Of a stretch of DNA of 15,391 nucleotides, positions 12,168 through 15,391 are shown one piece after another. Below the pieces are notes generated by a model. That model had not been told where the DNA came from. It saw only the letters and a program-made list of their open reading frames with translations, and ran no database searches. The position numbers were made by a program, and so were the translations under genes. Every line of letters begins with the position of its first letter. The stretch's first letter is position 1. Origin of the DNA: Nitrososphaerota archaeon (GTDB taxonomy: Archaea > Thermoproteota > Nitrososphaeria > Nitrososphaerales > Nitrososphaeraceae); NCBI GenBank assembly GCA_005877345.1, contig VBPR01000059.1, positions 1 to 15,391 on the forward strand. Reading direction: 5' to 3'.

Positions 12168-13763
12168 ATGGCAAAACAGGAGATAAAAAAGATCAAAACT
12201 GATTCAGGTATTCCTGTAAAAAGAATTTTTTCTTCAAAAGATCTTGTGAAAATCAAGTACGACGAGGAGGAAGCAGGTAGATTTCCGTATACAAGGGGAC
12301 TTTATCCCAACATGTATCGAGAAAGAGTTTGGACTATGCGACAGTATAGCGGATTTGGAAGTGCGGAAGAAACTAACAAGAGATTTAGATTCTTGTTAGA
12401 CCACGGGCAGACAGGACTTTCCTTAGCTTTTGACCTACCAACGCAAACTGGAAGAGATTCGGACAATCCGTATTCACAGGGTGAAGTTGGAAGAACTGGA
12501 GTTGCAATCAGTTCCATCGATAACATGATGACTTGTTTTCAAAATATTCCGATAGAGAAGGTTAGTACTTCGATGACAATAAATTCAACCGCCTCAACTC
12601 TATTGGCTCTTTATATCGTAGTTGCAGAATCTCAGGGAGTCTCATCCAAGAGCTTGAGAGGTACTACGCAAAATGATATCCTAAAGGAGTATATTGCACG
12701 TAATACCTACATTTATCCTCCAAGGGAGTCAATGAGAATTATCGGTGATATGATTCAGTATTGTTCAATGCATGTACCACAGTGGTACCCAATAAGTATC
12801 TCTGGTTATCATATGCGTGAAGCAGGTTCAAATGCTATCCAAGAATTGGCTTTTACATTCGCCAATGCAATAGAATATATCAATACGTGTGTATCAAGAG
12901 GATTAAAAGTTGATGAATTTGCTCCGCGTTTATCGTTCTTTTTCTGCTGTACTATGGAATTCTTTGAAGAGGTAGCCAAGTTTAGAGCAGCACGTCGTAT
13001 CTATGCAAAAATAATGAAAGAAAGATTCGGTGCCAAGAGTGATAAATCAGCTCACTTGCGTTTTCATGTTCAGACTAGCGGTGAATCCCTGACAGCACAG
13101 CAAGTGGATAACAACATAGTGAGGGTCACACTCGAAGCCTTGTCAGCTGTATTGGGAGGATGTCAATCATTACACACTAATTCTAGAGACGAGGCATTGG
13201 CTCTTCCAACTGAAGAATCAGTTAAGGTAGCATTAAGGACTCAACAGATTATCGCTAATGAATCAGGAGTAACAAAGACTGTCGATCCTCTCTCAGGATC
13301 GCATTATCTTGAATATCTGACATCTGAGATAGAACAAGGAGTTGAAAAATATCTCAAGAAAATAGAAAAGATCGGTGGATCTCTAGAAGCAATAGAAAAC
13401 GGTTTCTTTCAGGAGGAGATAAGACGTAATGCTTACCAATTAAAAAAAGAAATAGACCATAATGATCGTATAATTGTAGGTGTAAACAAATTTCAAGATC
13501 AAAATGATGTTGAACCAAATTTGAACACTATAGATCCTGAAATAGAGATACGTCAAGTCAATAAATTAAAACAATTCAAGAAAAACAGAGATCAAATTAA
13601 AGTAAGTTTTGAATTGAGCAAATTACGAAGATTTGCTGAAAAGCAAGACGAAAATCTGATGCCTCATATTATTTCTGCTGTAAAGGGTCATGTTACATTA
13701 GGAGAAATAAGCGATGTTTTTGTTGATATTTTTGGCAGATATGAACCAAAATTCTCATTTTGA
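12168..13763 (+). CDS. mcmA1: Methylmalonyl-CoA mutase, large (substrate-binding) subunit
   Basis: This is the catalytic TIM-barrel subunit that, with mcmA2, interconverts methylmalonyl-CoA and succinyl-CoA by a radical mechanism. The 531 residues match the separate large subunit without a B12 domain. Seen in order: YTRGLYPNMYRERVWTMRQY (41-60), the GFGSAEETN segment (62-70), GQTGLSLAFDLPTQTGRDSD (80-99), RGTTQNDILKEYIARNTYI (164-182), ISISGYHMREAGSNAIQEL (209-227), and HLRFHVQTSGESLTAQ (296-311) followed by the SLHTNSRDEALALP segment (334-347). All segments that line the CoA channel are present. An AGGAG site lies just before the ATG, and meaB ends 11 bases upstream, so the genes form one transcript with mce 12 bases downstream. 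Substrate is methylmalonyl-CoA rather than another acyl-CoA by context (epimerase next door). Confidence 0.95.
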   Translation: MAKQEIKKIKTDSGIPVKRIFSSKDLVKIKYDEEEAGRFPYTRGLYPNMYRERVWTMRQYSGFGSAEETNKRFRFLLDHGQTGLSLAFDLPTQTGRDSDNPYSQGEVGRTGVAISSIDNMMTCFQNIPIEKVSTSMTINSTASTLLALYIVVAESQGVSSKSLRGTTQNDILKEYIARNTYIYPPRESMRIIGDMIQYCSMHVPQWYPISISGYHMREAGSNAIQELAFTFANAIEYINTCVSRGLKVDEFAPRLSFFFCCTMEFFEEVAKFRAARRIYAKIMKERFGAKSDKSAHLRFHVQTSGESLTAQQVDNNIVRVTLEALSAVLGGCQSLHTNSRDEALALPTEESVKVALRTQQIIANESGVTKTVDPLSGSHYLEYLTSEIEQGVEKYLKKIEKIGGSLEAIENGFFQEEIRRNAYQLKKEIDHNDRIIVGVNKFQDQNDVEPNLNTIDPEIEIRQVNKLKQFKKNRDQIKVSFELSKLRRFAEKQDENLMPHIISAVKGHVTLGEISDVFVDIFGRYEPKFSF

Positions 13764-13775
13764 TGGTGATATGAT

Positions 13776-14168
13776 ATGAGAGTTGACCATGTTGCCATAG
13801 CTGTGAATAATGTTAGTGAAGCATTAAAGAACTATGAAAAGATTCTGAAAATTGATAAAATTGACATTGAAGAAGTTCCTACAGAAAGGGTCAAAGTCGC
13901 TATCTTGAGATTAGAGGATACGAGAATAGAATTAATGGAACCGACTGCAGACGACAGTCCAATAAAAAAATTCTTGACAGATCGTGGCGAGGGAATTCAC
14001 CATATAGCGATTACTGCGGATAACATTGATAATGATGTTGAAAGAGCAATTTCCAATGGCACTAGGATGATTGGAAACATTAGAACTGGTTCATATGGAA
14101 GGAAAATAACCTTTATCCATCCAAAATCAATGAATGGTGTTTTGACAGAATTCTGTCAAGCCACTTGA
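13776..14168 (+). CDS. mce: Methylmalonyl-CoA epimerase
   Basis: This enzyme interconverts (S)- and (R)-methylmalonyl-CoA so that the product of propionyl-CoA carboxylation can enter the mutase. The 130 residues form a vicinal-oxygen-chelate fold made of two beta-alpha-beta-beta-beta modules: VDHVAIAVNNV (3-13) with metal ligand His5, IELMEPTADDSPIKKFL (51-67), GEGIHHIAI (71-79) with the next ligand in the HH pair, and GVLTEFCQ (121-128) with Glu125. These are the expected metal and catalytic positions. A GGTGAT site is just before the ATG. It is the last gene of the meaB-mcmA1-mce set. Confidence 0.93.
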   Translation: MRVDHVAIAVNNVSEALKNYEKILKIDKIDIEEVPTERVKVAILRLEDTRIELMEPTADDSPIKKFLTDRGEGIHHIAITADNIDNDVERAISNGTRMIGNIRTGSYGRKITFIHPKSMNGVLTEFCQAT

Positions 14169-14279
14169 GAATGAAGTATAACAAATTTAGCATTATTTTA
14201 GATTTAATTACAATACAAGTCATCTAATTGTAAGAATCAATAATAATGATTGCGAATCACATTAACAACATTAGGCATA

Positions 14280-15317
14280 TTACGAAATTAATTTAGATAA
14301 AAATATTTTTGTAAATTCGTCAGTATGCACGTTACCACCCATATCAATTGTTTTTACGTTCTCTTCAAGTAGACTTATCAATGTTTTTTCTATTTTTTTT
14401 GCTAAGTCAATAAGACTGTCTCTCTCGGTATTCTTGTTTTTGCTAGCGAGCCACTCGAACATCATTTTTATAGATAAGAACATAGATGAAGGATTTGCAA
14501 TGTTCTTATTTGCAATATCAAACGCAGCTCCGTGAACGGGCTCAAATATAGCAAATTTTTCACCAATATTTCCTGCAGGAGCCAATCCCAGGCCACCAAC
14601 AACTTGTGCAGCCTCATCTGACAGGATATCTCCAAACAAATTTGTTGTCAGGAGGACGTCAAATTTTTGAGGACTTCTAATCAAATTCATAGCGCATGCG
14701 TCAACATACGATTCGCTAAAGTCCACGTCAGGGTATTTCTTTGCAACATCCTTACTAATTTTAGAGAACATGCCATCACCGACTCTCATAACATTTGACT
14801 TGTGAACACAAACAACACTTTTTTTATCATCTCTCCTTAACGCTTCTTCAAAAGCATATTCTGCGATTTTTCTTGACGCTTCTGTGGTTGTTAATCTCAA
14901 ACCTATCACGGCATCATCTCCAATGGGAAATTCCCATCCCAAATAAACATCCTCAGTATTTTCTCTGACAATTACTAGGTCCACAGATGGATGCAGAGAT
15001 TTTACATTTGGGTACGATTTTGCCGGCCTAATGTTAGCATAAAGATCAAAATATCGCCGTAGGACAAGAATTACATCTGCTGCACTTTCTCCTACAGGTG
15101 CCTTAAGACAAACATCTGATTTTTTAATACTATCAAATGAAAAATCAGGCAGAGCTTTATCGTATTTTATCAAGGCATTGTCTCCTGCTTCTACGTTAAC
15201 TATTTCAAGCTTTATCCCAGAAAAGTCACTTATCTTCTCAAGTAGTATCTGTCCGGAATTGGCAAGATCAGGACCAATTCCGTCTCCATTAACTAAGGAA
15301 ATTGTATATCTCGTCAA
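14280..15317 (-). CDS. leuB: 3-isopropylmalate dehydrogenase (isocitrate/isopropylmalate family)
   Basis: It most likely oxidises and decarboxylates 3-isopropylmalate with NAD+ in leucine synthesis. The 345 residues carry the family marks: NGDGIGP (10-16), VGESAADVILVLRRYFDLYA (75-94) and NIRPAKS (95-101) for substrate, with Arg87, Arg97 and Arg118; VRENTEDVY (117-125) with Tyr125; VHKSNVMR (171-178) with Lys173; YVDA and FGDILSDEA with metal ligands Asp206, Asp230 and Asp234; and EPVHGAAFDIANKNIANP (259-276) for NAD. The sequence closely follows what I recall of Sulfolobus LeuB, hence the choice over isocitrate or homoisocitrate dehydrogenase, which remain possible. Translation starts at TTG 15317; an upstream in-frame TAG leaves no other start, and an AGGT lies eight bases before it. 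leuB is convergent with mce. Confidence 0.82.
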   Translation of the reverse strand: MTRYTISLVNGDGIGPDLANSGQILLEKISDFSGIKLEIVNVEAGDNALIKYDKALPDFSFDSIKKSDVCLKAPVGESAADVILVLRRYFDLYANIRPAKSYPNVKSLHPSVDLVIVRENTEDVYLGWEFPIGDDAVIGLRLTTTEASRKIAEYAFEEALRRDDKKSVVCVHKSNVMRVGDGMFSKISKDVAKKYPDVDFSESYVDACAMNLIRSPQKFDVLLTTNLFGDILSDEAAQVVGGLGLAPAGNIGEKFAIFEPVHGAAFDIANKNIANPSSMFLSIKMMFEWLASKNKNTERDSLIDLAKKIEKTLISLLEENVKTIDMGGNVHTDEFTKIFLSKLIS

Positions 15318-15391
15318 TACATATGACCTAAACTAAATAGATTTTAATTTTTTGTATACAGCACCTTTCTTAACATTAGCTTATTTATTGC

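Noticed and set aside
12302..12526. Minus-strand 74-codon frame within mcmA1
   Set aside because: It is opposite strongly conserved mutase motifs, so it is a shadow frame.
1..15391. CRISPR arrays, insertion-sequence ends, integrase or attachment sites
   Set aside because: I looked for regularly spaced repeats, transposase motifs and terminal inverted repeats and saw none; the only sizeable repeat is the 300-base direct duplication.

Overview
The window is AT-rich archaeal DNA, most likely from a soil ammonia-oxidising thaumarchaeon (Nitrososphaeria; the base composition and gene content recall Nitrosocosmicus, but this is an inference). The support is a split, archaeal-type methylmalonyl-CoA mutase with MeaB and epimerase (steps of the thaumarchaeal 3-hydroxypropionate/4-hydroxybutyrate cycle), an archaeal NadM, a thaumarchaeal-looking class I IlvC, a Sulfolobus-like LeuB, very small zinc-binding proteins, TATA boxes about 26 bases before start codons (leaderless transcripts), and frequent TTG/GTG starts.

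Layout. Bases 1-1354: end of metG, nadM two bases downstream, and a 42-residue zinc-ribbon protein. Bases 1420-5419: a cluster of exported, tryptophan-rich paralogues of unknown function. It holds three full-length genes (1420 +, 3514 +, 4574-5329 -) and a shorter divergent one (2884 +) whose signal peptide lies in the same frame but behind a TAA. It also holds a truncated direct duplicate of that last gene (about 4242-4597) and a decayed antisense remnant (2220-2594). Bases 5446-6858: a ten-helix membrane protein of unknown function with a charged tail that ends in a tandem 16-residue repeat. Bases 7098-8096: ilvC with a clear leaderless promoter. Bases 8242-8923: a frameshifted sensor/response-regulator pseudogene. 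Bases 8949-9980 (minus): an unrecognised 128-residue protein and a DUSP23-like phosphatase. Bases 9981-10727 are mostly non-coding but include a 30-residue C2H2 zinc-finger gene.

Bases 10728-14168 hold the methylmalonyl-CoA module: mcmA2 (minus) divergent from meaB-mcmA1-mce (plus). Mutase subunits and epimerase look intact, but meaB has lost about ten bases just before its P-loop, so the chaperone reading frame is broken. Bases 14280-15317 (minus) encode leuB; with ilvC it represents branched-chain amino-acid synthesis.

The most unusual part is the 1.4-5.4 kb cluster. It looks like an actively duplicating and decaying family of secreted proteins, with two copies sharing the same in-frame stop between signal peptide and mature domain, and with a cysteine pattern that is present in some members and absent in another.
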